Virus record (IMG/VR): IMGVR_UViG_3300049740_001301
Location: 1 to 43,045 of that record
Length of the DNA stretch: 43,045 bases
Strand: one strand, 5' to 3'
Source: a virus
The notes beneath the pieces are model-generated. The model was not told where the DNA came from. It searched no databases and saw only the letters and a list, made by a program, of their open reading frames with translations. Of this stretch, positions 15,802 through 24,039 are shown piece by piece; position 1 is the first letter of the stretch, and the number at the start of each line of letters is the position of its first letter. The position numbers and the translations under genes are program-made.

Positions 15802-16815
15802 ATGATTTATGTGGACGCAAAATATGCGAGTATGCTTGCACCTCGTGTAAGAAACTTTAAACAACAGAAGGATTATCTATGGAACTTTTCCTGTCCTCTC
15901 TGTGGAGACTCACAAAAAAATCAATCAAAAGCTAGAGGATATATCTATAGAAAAGAGTCCTCGTTATTTTACAAGTGCCATAACTGTCAAGCTGGCAGTA
16001 GTCTAGGCAACTTGCTCAAGCAGGTTGACCAAAGAATCTATAATGAGTACTCCCTTGAAAAATTTGGTAGTACTAATAATAAACATATTACAGATAAACC
16101 TGATTTAGAAATATTCAAAACAGATACGAACTTGGCTTATACCTCGCTAAAACATGCCAACTTAGTATCTACTTTGGATAACTCGCACCCAATCAAGAAG
16201 TTCTTGTTAAGACGACACATAAATCACGATCTTCATCAACACTTCTTTTGGGTGCCCAGATTTAAAGAATGGGTGAATAATAATATAGTCATGAAGTTTC
16301 ATCAGATAGAAAGTGATGAGCCAAGATTAGTTATACCATTTTACAATGAAGAAAAAGAATTAATAGCGATACAAGGCAGATCTTTCGGAAATGAAACACC
16401 TAAGTATTATACAATCAAAACAAATGAAAAAAATCATAAAGTATATGGTCTCGACCGAGTAGATAAAGATAGACATGTTTATGTTGTCGAAGGTCCAATC
16501 GATAGTTTGTTTCTAGATAATTGTATTGCTACAGCTGGTGCTGACTTTAATATACCACAAGTCAGTCAGTTTAAAGATAACTGTACTATCGTATTTGATA
16601 ATGAACCAAGAAACTCTGCCATAGTAAAGCAGATTGAGAAAATGATTAATCATGGGTTTCGTGTTTGTTTATGGAATGATAGTGTGAAAGAAAAAGATAT
16701 TAATGAAATGATTATGGCAGGTAAAACACCTCTAACAATACATGCTCTTATAGAACATAATAGTGTAGAGGGTGTTGATGCTGTGGCTAAATTTAACTTA
16801 TGGAGAAAATGCTAA
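15802..16815 (+). CDS. 61: DNA primase, T4 gp61-like
   Basis: 337 aa, the usual size for T4 gp61. The N-terminal zinc ribbon is C31-P-L-C34 with C59-H-N-C62. Downstream, VYVVEGPIDSLFL begins the TOPRIM fold with its catalytic glutamate, and IVFDNEPRN supplies the second acidic motif. The enzyme makes RNA primers for lagging-strand synthesis with the gp41-type helicase, which is not in this window. The gene begins at the predicted +1 of an early promoter, so it is probably translated from a leaderless message. It ends in TAATG with the MaoC-like gene, so a lipid gene is coupled to a replication gene. Confidence 0.92.
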   Translation: MIYVDAKYASMLAPRVRNFKQQKDYLWNFSCPLCGDSQKNQSKARGYIYRKESSLFYKCHNCQAGSSLGNLLKQVDQRIYNEYSLEKFGSTNNKHITDKPDLEIFKTDTNLAYTSLKHANLVSTLDNSHPIKKFLLRRHINHDLHQHFFWVPRFKEWVNNNIVMKFHQIESDEPRLVIPFYNEEKELIAIQGRSFGNETPKYYTIKTNEKNHKVYGLDRVDKDRHVYVVEGPIDSLFLDNCIATAGADFNIPQVSQFKDNCTIVFDNEPRNSAIVKQIEKMINHGFRVCLWNDSVKEKDINEMIMAGKTPLTIHALIEHNSVEGVDAVAKFNLWRKC

Positions 16816-17315
16816 TGAGCGAAGTTCCTTTTGATAGAGCAGACTTATTAAAAGATTATATTCATGATGTAGAAATTACTGAAGACTTGGTAAGAAACTT
16901 TTGTAAAATTATTCAAGATGATAATCCTTTACACTTTGGTGATGAAGAGGGTAATGTTATGCCAGGAGCATTAATGATATCCTTATTGTATTCTAATCCT
17001 GTTCCTGGATTTTTTATTAGAAATTTTAAAATTAATTTCCTAGCACCAATACACTTTCCTACAACAGTAAAATGTTATCGAAAAGTATGGAAAGCTACAG
17101 ATAGAAAAGCAGGTGAACTTGGTGAAGGTATATTCGCTATAAAAGACATGAGCGATGGCATCATAAAAGCTAAAGGCAGTGGTCAAGTATTTAGACCAAC
17201 CAAAAGATTAATGGAGACATTTGAACAAGGTGTCGATAGAAACTTTTTTAAATCAAGCGACCCAAACTTTGAAAGAAGACATTGGGTCAATCCCGAAGGG
17301 AAGGAGATAAAATGA
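16815..17315 (+). CDS. MaoC/hot-dog-fold acyl dehydratase
   Basis: 166 aa from ATG 16815, chosen for its TAATG overlap with primase and for GGAG at 16802; ATGs at 16800 and 16809 are too close to that site. Near residues 30-55 it carries FCKIIQDDNPLHFGDEEG, matching the D-x-N-P-x-H active-site motif of (R)-specific enoyl hydratases and MaoC-like 3-hydroxyacyl dehydratases, followed by the MPGALMISLL helix of the hot-dog fold. It would interconvert 3-hydroxyacyl and enoyl thioesters. Whether the carrier is ACP or CoA cannot be told. It may act with the ACP domain (8509), FabI (38647) and AcpS (40067) of the same phage. The catalytic Asp and His are present. Confidence 0.75.
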   Translation: MSEVPFDRADLLKDYIHDVEITEDLVRNFCKIIQDDNPLHFGDEEGNVMPGALMISLLYSNPVPGFFIRNFKINFLAPIHFPTTVKCYRKVWKATDRKAGELGEGIFAIKDMSDGIIKAKGSGQVFRPTKRLMETFEQGVDRNFFKSSDPNFERRHWVNPEGKEIK

Positions 17316-17794
17316 CAGACGATAAAGATAATATACAAGATGCTGAAATAGTTGATATCAACGAATATGCTGCGAAAAAATTTGATGCGGATAGGTTGGA
17401 GGAAGTTAGAAAGCAACATGAGTATGAGCAAAACTTTATTCTTACACCACTTTGGGAAGCACTAACAAGTATTAAAACTGGGAAGCAAGCAATAAGTGCA
17501 TCAATGGGTATGTTAATTGCTGCGAAAGATATACTTGTGCTCGAGATGGGTAAAGAGCAAGCAAAGGTTATTATTGGAACCTTAGATTTTGATACCATCG
17601 ATTTAGTTTCTATTGAGAAAAGACCAATGGGAAGTAATGAGGAAGTAAATTATGATATACGAAGTGAAAATGATGAACCTCTTCAGATACCAGATTCGCC
17701 AGCTAATGACAATATAGTTGACATAAATGAGAATACCAATTTAGAATTTACTAAAACTGAACGAGGAGATGATGATGAAGAAAGCACTGATTGA
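17312..17794 (+). CDS. 160-aa acidic phage protein, function unknown
   Basis: 160 aa from ATG 17312, with AAGGAGATAAA just upstream and an ATGA overlap with the dehydratase. Residues 20-110 appear as a helical bundle (FILTPLWEALTSIKTGKQAI, ASMGMLIAAKDILVLEM). The last 50 residues are acidic and disordered-looking. I do not recognise it. Position between primase, dehydratase and nrdA indicates expression in the replication phase. Confidence 0.7.
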   Translation: MTDDKDNIQDAEIVDINEYAAKKFDADRLEEVRKQHEYEQNFILTPLWEALTSIKTGKQAISASMGMLIAAKDILVLEMGKEQAKVIIGTLDFDTIDLVSIEKRPMGSNEEVNYDIRSENDEPLQIPDSPANDNIVDINENTNLEFTKTERGDDDEESTD

Positions 17795-18137
17795 AGAAAA
17801 GTGGGAAGATGAGGATTATATAGAAGAATCCAAACCCAAAAGGGTTGTCACTAATTTTGTTAATGGTGAGTGGATTGATAGGATTTATGGTGGTGGCTAT
17901 GTTGCTGCACAACGCAGATTACTACAAGGTGAGTTCGGTGAAGAATATAAAGGTAAAATAGAAGAAAAAAAGTTTAGACGATATCGTACTGACCATATGA
18001 AAACCACTGGAGTTTATTATCAGAAGTATTTTCATACCTCTGATGGCAGGTGGTTTGATAATAGTGGGATGCCCTGTGAGAGACCCCACCATGAGCCCAA
18101 ACAGGCTGATATAGACGATAACGAGGATGATGAATAG
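17775..18137 (+). CDS. 120-aa phage protein, function unknown
   Basis: 120 aa. Three ATGs lie in tandem at 17769, 17772 and 17775; GGAG at 17765-17768 favours the last. The product has aromatic and glycine-rich motifs (IYGGGYVAAQRRLL, VYYQKYFHTSDGRWFDNSG) and an acidic tail. HTSDGRWFDNSG looks like a surface loop of a small beta domain. No family is recognised. It overlaps the preceding gene by 20 bases. Confidence 0.65.
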   Translation: MKKALIEEKWEDEDYIEESKPKRVVTNFVNGEWIDRIYGGGYVAAQRRLLQGEFGEEYKGKIEEKKFRRYRTDHMKTTGVYYQKYFHTSDGRWFDNSGMPCERPHHEPKQADIDDNEDDE

Positions 18138-18148
18138 GGTAAGTATAT

Positions 18149-18703
18149 ATGGTTGAAGAACGACTCAGAAAGATCGATGGAAAGTCTCTGTGGTATTTTG
18201 ATAATATCTTTACTTTCGAAGAACGAGAAAGACTATATAGTTATTGCTTAAACAAAAAGTATTCGCTAAGTGGCTCTGATGTACAAAGATTGGAGACTAA
18301 AGGCGACTATAACTTATATTGTAATCTCTCTCTCGTTGATGTGGAAAATATGGGGATAGAGGATATAAGCAATTACTCCCACATCAAACACCACTTAGAT
18401 GACTATACAATAACACAAGCTAGGATTAACCTTAGTACAATCCAGGATAAAAATCGTTTTCATTGCGATACTGGTGCTGAGCATAATTTAACCATGCTAT
18501 ATTATCCCAACATGGAATGGGAAAAGTCTTGGGGTGGACAAACACTGTTTACTAACTCAACCAACGATACCCTAGACTGGGCATCGTTCTATATTCCAGG
18601 GAGGATAATTTTATTCGATGGCACAATACCCCACACAATCAACCCACCAACAATCCACAGCCCAACGCACAGATTTTCAATCGTCATTCAGTATGGAAAA
18701 TAA
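18149..18703 (+). CDS. 2OG-Fe(II) oxygenase, prolyl-4-hydroxylase type
   Basis: 184 aa with the full double-stranded beta-helix signature: FHCDTG (H105, D107) as the HxD iron ligands, GGQTLF (129-134), then IPGRIILFDGTIPHTI with H162 as the third ligand, and HRFSIVIQY with R175 to bind the 2-oxoglutarate carboxylate. P4H-like oxygenases are common in marine T4-like phages; substrates proposed include proteins and tail or capsid proline, but none is shown here. It precedes nrdA by one base. It is one of five or six oxygenase-like genes in this window. Confidence 0.85.
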   Translation: MVEERLRKIDGKSLWYFDNIFTFEERERLYSYCLNKKYSLSGSDVQRLETKGDYNLYCNLSLVDVENMGIEDISNYSHIKHHLDDYTITQARINLSTIQDKNRFHCDTGAEHNLTMLYYPNMEWEKSWGGQTLFTNSTNDTLDWASFYIPGRIILFDGTIPHTINPPTIHSPTHRFSIVIQYGK

Positions 18704-18704
18704 A

Positions 18705-20510
18705 ATGGAAGATAAATTAATTTCAGAGATACATGGTATCACAATAGACTATACTAGAGATTCTCTACTAGATGATGCTGGTAAAATACGATTAAGAGAA
18801 TCGTATATGAAAGATGATGAAACTTCTCCGCAAGAAAGATTCGCTTTCGTATCAAAAACTTTTTCATCTAATCCTGAACATGCTCAAAGGTTGTATGATT
18901 ATTCATCTCAACATTGGCTAAGTTATGCCACTCCTATTTTATCTTATGGTAGAAGTAAAAGAGGATTGCCTATTAGTTGTTTCTTAAATTATATTGAAGA
19001 TTCTTCTGAAGGATTAGTACAAAATTTATCAGAAACTAACTGGTTGTCAATGTCAGGTGGTGGTGTAGGCATAGGATTCGGTATTCGTAGTGCCGATGAT
19101 AAATCTACTGGTGTTATGCCACATATGAAAATGTATGACGCATCTTCATTAGCATATCGTCAAGGTCGTACAAGAAGAGGTAGCTATGCTGCGTACTTAA
19201 ATATTGACCATCCTGATATTAAAGAATTTATTGAAATGAGAAAGCCGACTGGCGATCCTAACATGCGAGCATTAAATATGCACCATGGTATTAATATCCC
19301 ACACAGCTTTATGCAGATTATCGAAAACTGTATGAAGAATGAAAACTGTGATGATAAATGGGCACTCAAGGATCCGCATAATGGAAAAGTAAAAGAGTAT
19401 GTATCGGCTAGAGAATTATGGCAAAGTATTTTAGAAACTCGTATGATGACTGGTGAGCCATATCTACACTTCATTGACACTAGCAACGAACAGATGCCAG
19501 AGTTCCTAAAAGAAAAGGGTTTGAAAATTCACCAAAGTAATTTATGTTCAGAGATTATACTTCCTACTAATGAGGAAAGAACTGCTGTATGTTGTTTATC
19601 ATCTTTGAACTTAGAACACTATGATGAGTGGTCAAAAAATAAAACATTCCTGAAAGATGTAGCTGAAATGCTTGATAATGTTTTGCAGTATTTTATTGAT
19701 AATGCTAGACCTGAATTATCTCGTGCCAAGTATTCAGCTGAGCAAGAAAGATCTATCGGGATAGGTGCTTTGGGTTTTCATGCTTACTTACAGAAAAATG
19801 GAATACCTTATGAAAGTGCCATAGCAGGAAATAGAAATGAAAAGATTTTTAAACATATTAGAACTGGACTGGATAAAGCAAACATTGAGATGGGTATTGA
19901 GCGAGGGGAAGCACCTGATGCTACTGGTACTGGTCGGAGGTTTAGCCATATGCTTGCTATTGCTCCTAATGCTAGTAGTAGCATTATCATGGGTAATACT
20001 TCTCCTAGTATCGAGCCTTTTCGAGCTAATGCTTATCGTCAAGATACACTTTCTGGATCTCATACCAATAAGAATAAATTCCTTCAGAAACTACTGGAGA
20101 AAAAAAGTAAAGAGAGCAAGTTAAATCTAGATGATGAATGGTCAAGTATTATAGCAAATGATGGTTCAGTACAGCATCTAAAATACCTAACAGATTTAGA
20201 GAAAGATGTATATAAAACATCTATGGAGATGAACCAACAATGGATTATAAACCATGCCAGTGAAAGACAAAAATATATTGACCAAGCACAGTCAGTTAAT
20301 TTATTCTTTAGACCTGACGCAGATATTAAGTATTTACATGCTGTTCACTTCTTAGCATGGAAGACTGGTCTAAAAACACTGTATTATTGTAGAAGTGAAA
20401 AGATCGGTAAAGCCGATAAAATTAGTCGAAGAATACAAAGGGAGATAATTAAAGAGTTAGACATATCAGCGATAGCCGATGGTGATGTCTGTCTCGCTTG
20501 TGAAGGATAA
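18705..20510 (+). CDS. nrdA: Ribonucleotide reductase class Ia, large subunit
   Basis: About 601 aa from ATG 18705 (GGAAAA nine bases upstream); ATG 18693 in the same frame is possible. Catalytic residues are in place: C92 in PISCFLN and the partner C296 or C297 in AVCCLSSLNL (disulfide pair), SNLCSE (N279, C281, E283) as thiyl-radical site, the TLYYCRSEK tyrosine pair for radical transfer, and the C-terminal CLACEG shuttle cysteines. The protein starts almost directly at the catalytic domain and lacks the N-terminal ATP-cone of the cellular and T4 enzymes (about 750 aa), so dATP feedback at that site is predicted to be absent. It works with NrdB (24040) and glutaredoxin (22750) to make deoxynucleotides for phage replication. 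Confidence 0.95.
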   Translation: MEDKLISEIHGITIDYTRDSLLDDAGKIRLRESYMKDDETSPQERFAFVSKTFSSNPEHAQRLYDYSSQHWLSYATPILSYGRSKRGLPISCFLNYIEDSSEGLVQNLSETNWLSMSGGGVGIGFGIRSADDKSTGVMPHMKMYDASSLAYRQGRTRRGSYAAYLNIDHPDIKEFIEMRKPTGDPNMRALNMHHGINIPHSFMQIIENCMKNENCDDKWALKDPHNGKVKEYVSARELWQSILETRMMTGEPYLHFIDTSNEQMPEFLKEKGLKIHQSNLCSEIILPTNEERTAVCCLSSLNLEHYDEWSKNKTFLKDVAEMLDNVLQYFIDNARPELSRAKYSAEQERSIGIGALGFHAYLQKNGIPYESAIAGNRNEKIFKHIRTGLDKANIEMGIERGEAPDATGTGRRFSHMLAIAPNASSSIIMGNTSPSIEPFRANAYRQDTLSGSHTNKNKFLQKLLEKKSKESKLNLDDEWSSIIANDGSVQHLKYLTDLEKDVYKTSMEMNQQWIINHASERQKYIDQAQSVNLFFRPDADIKYLHAVHFLAWKTGLKTLYYCRSEKIGKADKISRRIQREIIKELDISAIADGDVCLACEG

Positions 20511-20515
20511 AATAC

Positions 20516-21430
20516 ATGATAAACTTGCCAGAACATCTTAGTTATGACAAAGAAGCAATAGCCAAACTAAGAACACAAAAAATATTTCGTTATGGAGATG
20601 TAAAAAGATTTGATGACGAGTTAGATTTCCTTATGGGTTTCGTACCTGATTTAACAAGGGATTTTTTAACAGAATATGAAGATATAGAAGATTGCCTAAA
20701 AAGAGGTACGACTTCTGCATTAGAATCAATATACAGTCAGTTGAAACGATCTCGTGAAGGAAGTCCCGATAAGATTGCTAGAGCAAAGATGCAAGTGGGT
20801 ATGGATGATAATATGCTAAAGGGTCAATCAACTGCAGGTGAATATAATAACGATGCTTGGCGAGTCTTAGTTATGAAATACCATAACCCAAATATTGTTG
20901 GGTCTGGTGCTGATGAAAAGATTCAAAAGCGAATGTTAAACATCAAACAAAAGCAAGACGGATATAATCCTGAAGCATTCCCAACTATGAAAAAAATTGC
21001 TGAGCATTATAAAGAAAGATGCCCTATACTTGAATACAGTATATTACCTGCTCAAAGTATTATTGAAAGACACATAGGTATAGAAAATAAGAAAGGGGAA
21101 AATATTAGAATACATATTCCTCTTATAGTACCTGAGGGAGATTTATTTTTAGAAGCACAGGGCGAGGAAGTTGATTGGCAACACCCATGGGGATTTAATA
21201 ATCAATATATGCATAGTGCTCATAACAATACTGATGAGCATAGATTGATTATGCTGATTGATTTAAAAAGAACTTATGTTGGTATCCCACCAGCAAAACA
21301 TTTTAAGGATATGACTTTAGATGAAATCGGTGATGTCCATTTTAAATACGCAAGAGATAATAAACGAGAGCAACCTGAAATCTCATCATCTCTTTCTAAT
21401 AAATTCAGGAAACAAGAGGATTATATATGA
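20516..21430 (+). CDS. Aspartyl/asparaginyl beta-hydroxylase-like 2OG oxygenase
   Basis: 304 aa. The C-terminal half carries the PF05118-type pattern: ERHIGIENKKG (185-195), IRIHIPL with R198 and H200, WGFNNQYMHSAHNNTDEHR with H236 and R242, then LIMLIDL. In this family two histidines bind iron and an Arg binds 2-oxoglutarate. The N-terminal half (1-150) is helical and not recognised; it may be a substrate or partner domain. It begins five bases after nrdA and overlaps the FkbM methyltransferase by four bases (ATGA). The substrate is unknown; a protein Asp/Asn/Arg side chain is the family expectation. Confidence 0.75.
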   Translation: MINLPEHLSYDKEAIAKLRTQKIFRYGDVKRFDDELDFLMGFVPDLTRDFLTEYEDIEDCLKRGTTSALESIYSQLKRSREGSPDKIARAKMQVGMDDNMLKGQSTAGEYNNDAWRVLVMKYHNPNIVGSGADEKIQKRMLNIKQKQDGYNPEAFPTMKKIAEHYKERCPILEYSILPAQSIIERHIGIENKKGENIRIHIPLIVPEGDLFLEAQGEEVDWQHPWGFNNQYMHSAHNNTDEHRLIMLIDLKRTYVGIPPAKHFKDMTLDEIGDVHFKYARDNKREQPEISSSLSNKFRKQEDYI

Positions 21431-22146
21431 TAAGTACTACAAGTGAAAGAGAACAAGTGGCTGAAATAGTAAAGGATGAAACTTCTGGACTATTTTACAG
21501 ACCAGATTTAGGAGAGTTGTTCGTTATTAAAGAGATGACTCAATATGCTAAATTAGATTTCAATGATAAAGTTGTAATGGATGTAGGTGGGCATATAGGA
21601 TGCTTTACAGACCTAGCACTAAAGAATGGTGCTAAGCATGTATATACTTATGAGCCAACACCTGAGAGTTTCGAAGTTATGGAGAAAAATGTAAGTAATG
21701 AAAAAACTACATTATTCAATACTGCTCTCGTAGGAGATTCTAGAGATTCAGTAGATTTTTACTTATCTAAAAAGTATCCAACTTGTCATACTCATATGCC
21801 TGTTAAGGGAAGAGAGAAACTTACTGTAAACGCAGAAAACTTTTGGACTAAATTAAAAGAACATAAGCCAGAAGTATTAAAGGTAGATGTAGAGGGTGGC
21901 GAGTATGACTTTATATTTCAAGAAGAGATGCCTGACTATGTTGAGCAAGTTGCTATTGAGTTGCATCTGGGTAAAAAAGGTTATAAAGAACTTGGTATCC
22001 AAGCAACTAGATTATTTAATGAGTGGAATTATCATACTAAATTTAGATATAGTTGGCACATAACAACATTAATACTACATAGAACTGCTCCTGGACTGGG
22101 GTTAGTAAAAGATAAATTAGAAGAGTTGGGGGTAGGATGCCAGTAA
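21427..22146 (+). CDS. FkbM-family methyltransferase
   Basis: 239 aa. SAM-binding motif I is MDVGGHIGCFTDLAL (51-65) followed by the acidic E76 in YTYEPTPESF. Downstream, LKVDVEGGEYDFIF is the FkbM hallmark motif. FkbM enzymes O-methylate sugars or other small substrates. In phages they are often thought to modify glycans or virion components, but the sequence does not say which. It is coupled to the oxygenase upstream (ATGA) and overlaps the next small gene by ten bases. Confidence 0.85.
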   Translation: MISTTSEREQVAEIVKDETSGLFYRPDLGELFVIKEMTQYAKLDFNDKVVMDVGGHIGCFTDLALKNGAKHVYTYEPTPESFEVMEKNVSNEKTTLFNTALVGDSRDSVDFYLSKKYPTCHTHMPVKGREKLTVNAENFWTKLKEHKPEVLKVDVEGGEYDFIFQEEMPDYVEQVAIELHLGKKGYKELGIQATRLFNEWNYHTKFRYSWHITTLILHRTAPGLGLVKDKLEELGVGCQ

Positions 22147-22352
22147 AATATAAAAAAGATGAGATAGTCGTCAAAAGAGATAATAATGGAACTCAAACTA
22201 AAAGTCGTAAAAGACATTATATGAAGAATGAAAGTACAGAGTTCTTAATTAATCTTTTAAATGAGGAGAAAACTAAACCAAAGTTGAAAAGTAAAATTAG
22301 AAACTTTCTATACCTTGCTAGAGGTGTTAAACTAGCAAAGAAGGCATCATGA
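22137..22352 (+). CDS. 71-aa basic phage protein, function unknown
   Basis: 71 aa, strongly basic (many Lys/Arg), helical in its second half, without membrane segments. It overlaps the methyltransferase by ten bases and the lipoprotein gene by four (ATGA). Nothing indicates its role. Confidence 0.6.
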   Translation: MPVKYKKDEIVVKRDNNGTQTKSRKRHYMKNESTEFLINLLNEEKTKPKLKSKIRNFLYLARGVKLAKKAS

Positions 22353-22753
22353 GTTGGCTTCGTAATACTGTATATGTTTTAATAGCATTAGTTGCTTTAA
22401 CAGGTTGTGCTAGTTTAAAAGGATTAATTCCTTCTGGCTGGGACAGCAATGAAATGCTATGGATCGCAGAAATGCAGTATGACATTCGTAATATTGAATG
22501 TGAAGGCGATAATAAACTAGCCAGTGTAGAAAAGGTTTGGCGAACAAAAGAAATTTTATGGTGGTATGCTCAAGCTAATAGACATCAAGATGTCATTGAG
22601 TTAATAAGACCATTTAGTGAAAGTATGGAAGGAATATATAGATCTGCTAAAGCAGATAAGTTAAGGAAACCATACTGCGTAAATAAAGTTATCATATTGA
22701 CTATACAGGTTGATGAGATAGCTGAAGCATTAGCATCAAGGAGAAAAAGATGA
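22349..22753 (+). CDS. Small lipoprotein
   Basis: 134 aa. Signal peptide with hydrophobic core (VYVLIALVALTGC) and lipobox LTGC, with the lipidated cysteine at residue 20. The mature part is helical with three further Cys, unlike the o-spanin. Function is unknown. It is coupled by ATGA overlaps on both sides to a basic protein and to glutaredoxin, so it is expressed with the nucleotide genes. It is a second, separate phage-encoded lipoprotein besides the Rz1-like one and CsgG, and could alter the envelope (for example superinfection exclusion). That role is inference. Confidence 0.75.
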   Translation: MSWLRNTVYVLIALVALTGCASLKGLIPSGWDSNEMLWIAEMQYDIRNIECEGDNKLASVEKVWRTKEILWWYAQANRHQDVIELIRPFSESMEGIYRSAKADKLRKPYCVNKVIILTIQVDEIAEALASRRKR

Positions 22754-23004
22754 GATTAACAATTATGGGTAAAAATAATTGCCCTTACTGCGATTTAGCA
22801 AAAAGACATCTAGATGAACATAATATTCCATATGACTATATCAAAGTTGATGAAGATATGGAAGCATATGAAAAATTTAGAGAGCTCGGTGTTCGCTCAG
22901 TCCCACAAATAATGCAAGAAGGAAAGATTGTTATTGAAGGTGGCTGGGAAGGACTAAAGAAAACACCAATCAATCACTTACAACAAATGGTCGGAGGAGA
23001 ATAA
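22750..23004 (+). CDS. nrdC: Glutaredoxin
   Basis: 84 aa, normal glutaredoxin size. The active site is CPYC (11-14), with the cis-proline motif SVPQI (about 51-55) and the GGWEGL glycine turn. It reduces the NrdA disulfide in each catalytic cycle, using host glutathione or NADPH systems. Its place between nrdA and nrdB fits. I use the T4 name nrdC by function rather than from close similarity. It overlaps the lipoprotein gene (ATGA) and the next gene (TAATG). Confidence 0.92.
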   Translation: MRLTIMGKNNCPYCDLAKRHLDEHNIPYDYIKVDEDMEAYEKFRELGVRSVPQIMQEGKIVIEGGWEGLKKTPINHLQQMVGGE

Positions 23005-23228
23005 TGGACGCATTTAAAGATCTTCGTAATGAAGAATGGGCAAACAAAAAAGTAGAACTTGCCGATAAATTTAGTAAACAATTAGAATCTGGTGAACTCA
23101 ACGAGTGGGAATATAAAGACTTAATGCAAGATCTTACTCGTACTGATGAAATAATGGACAAAGCGAACGCAATGAAAATGAAAGCAGCAGTAGAGAAAGC
23201 TATTTCATTGGCATTAAAGTTTGTATAG
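23004..23228 (+). CDS. 74-aa helical phage protein, function unknown
   Basis: 74 aa, all charged amphipathic helix, no motif recognised. It is coupled to glutaredoxin (TAATG) with AGGAG at 22996-23000. Similar small helical proteins between nrd genes are common in T4-like marine phages. Confidence 0.65.
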   Translation: MDAFKDLRNEEWANKKVELADKFSKQLESGELNEWEYKDLMQDLTRTDEIMDKANAMKMKAAVEKAISLALKFV

Positions 23229-23895
23229 ATTTTTATTTAAAGATTCAGAAGAGGTATTCGATCCTATAACTCGTCAAAAAATACTTGAAAAAGTAAACTA
23301 CCACGAGAAATATTGGAAACCACTATCTGACTATTTCAACAGTGCTTTGTTTGTGCAACCTGGAATGGAATATATGTATCTGTTTGGTGACGGATTATAT
23401 GTATTACAGGATAAAAACGACATAGACTGGGAGGTACAGGAACTATTAGATACTGAGTTTTCTGATATTATATATACACCTGTACTCAAAACACTGGAGG
23501 AAATTTTTGGGATTGGAGTAAAAGAAGTTTCTTATTATAAGGACTTGCCACTTCCAGGATTTCATATCTATAAAGGTAATGATATTGGCTTAACTAAGAG
23601 CCGACCTTATCATACCGATGATAATCTAAGATTTTACAAACCTGAACTCAATAGAGAACAAATATACTCTTTTGCGATACCGATTGAACTGCCAAAAGAT
23701 GGGGCATGTTTAGATTGGTTAGGGGATTCTAGCGACTACTTTACTCATAATTATGAACTAGGAAAAATGTCTTTATGGCATGGGATGGTTAAACACCGAT
23801 TGGGTGCCAAACCACCAACTACTGAAAATAGAATAACTTTACAGGGTCATGTTTATGTTGATTATAAAACTGGCATACTTAAAACATATTTTTAG
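23221..23895 (+). CDS. 2OG-Fe(II) oxygenase-like protein, TTG start
   Basis: 224 aa. The beta-helix signature is PYHTDDN (H131, D133) for HxD, then MSLWHGMVKHRLG with H187 or H192 as third ligand, and ENRITLQGHVYVDY with R204 for 2-oxoglutarate. The N-terminal 100 residues are not recognised. The start codon appears to be TTG at 23221, overlapping the previous gene by eight bases; no ATG occurs in frame until residue 49. Substrate unknown. Confidence 0.7.
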   Translation: MYRFLFKDSEEVFDPITRQKILEKVNYHEKYWKPLSDYFNSALFVQPGMEYMYLFGDGLYVLQDKNDIDWEVQELLDTEFSDIIYTPVLKTLEEIFGIGVKEVSYYKDLPLPGFHIYKGNDIGLTKSRPYHTDDNLRFYKPELNREQIYSFAIPIELPKDGACLDWLGDSSDYFTHNYELGKMSLWHGMVKHRLGAKPPTTENRITLQGHVYVDYKTGILKTYF

Positions 23896-23904
23896 GAGGA
23901 TAAA

Positions 23905-24030
23905 ATGGATCTAAGTTTTTTAAATGCAGAACTACTTAATAATGTAAGCTGGGAAGATGGTTTAATTTATATTGGACTCGGACTGGCTGTTTACGCAATA
24001 ATCAGATTAATTAACAAATACACACGATAG
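23905..24030 (+). CDS. 41-aa single-pass membrane protein
   Basis: Short open frame of 41 codons. AGGAGGATAAA directly before ATG 23905 is one of the best ribosome sites in the window, and the gene fills the gap between the oxygenase and nrdB exactly. The product has an acidic N-terminus and one membrane helix (LIYIGLGLAVYAIIRLI), then a basic end. Function unknown; small membrane proteins are frequent in phages. Confidence 0.75.
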   Translation: MDLSFLNAELLNNVSWEDGLIYIGLGLAVYAIIRLINKYTR

Positions 24031-24039
24031 GAAATAACG

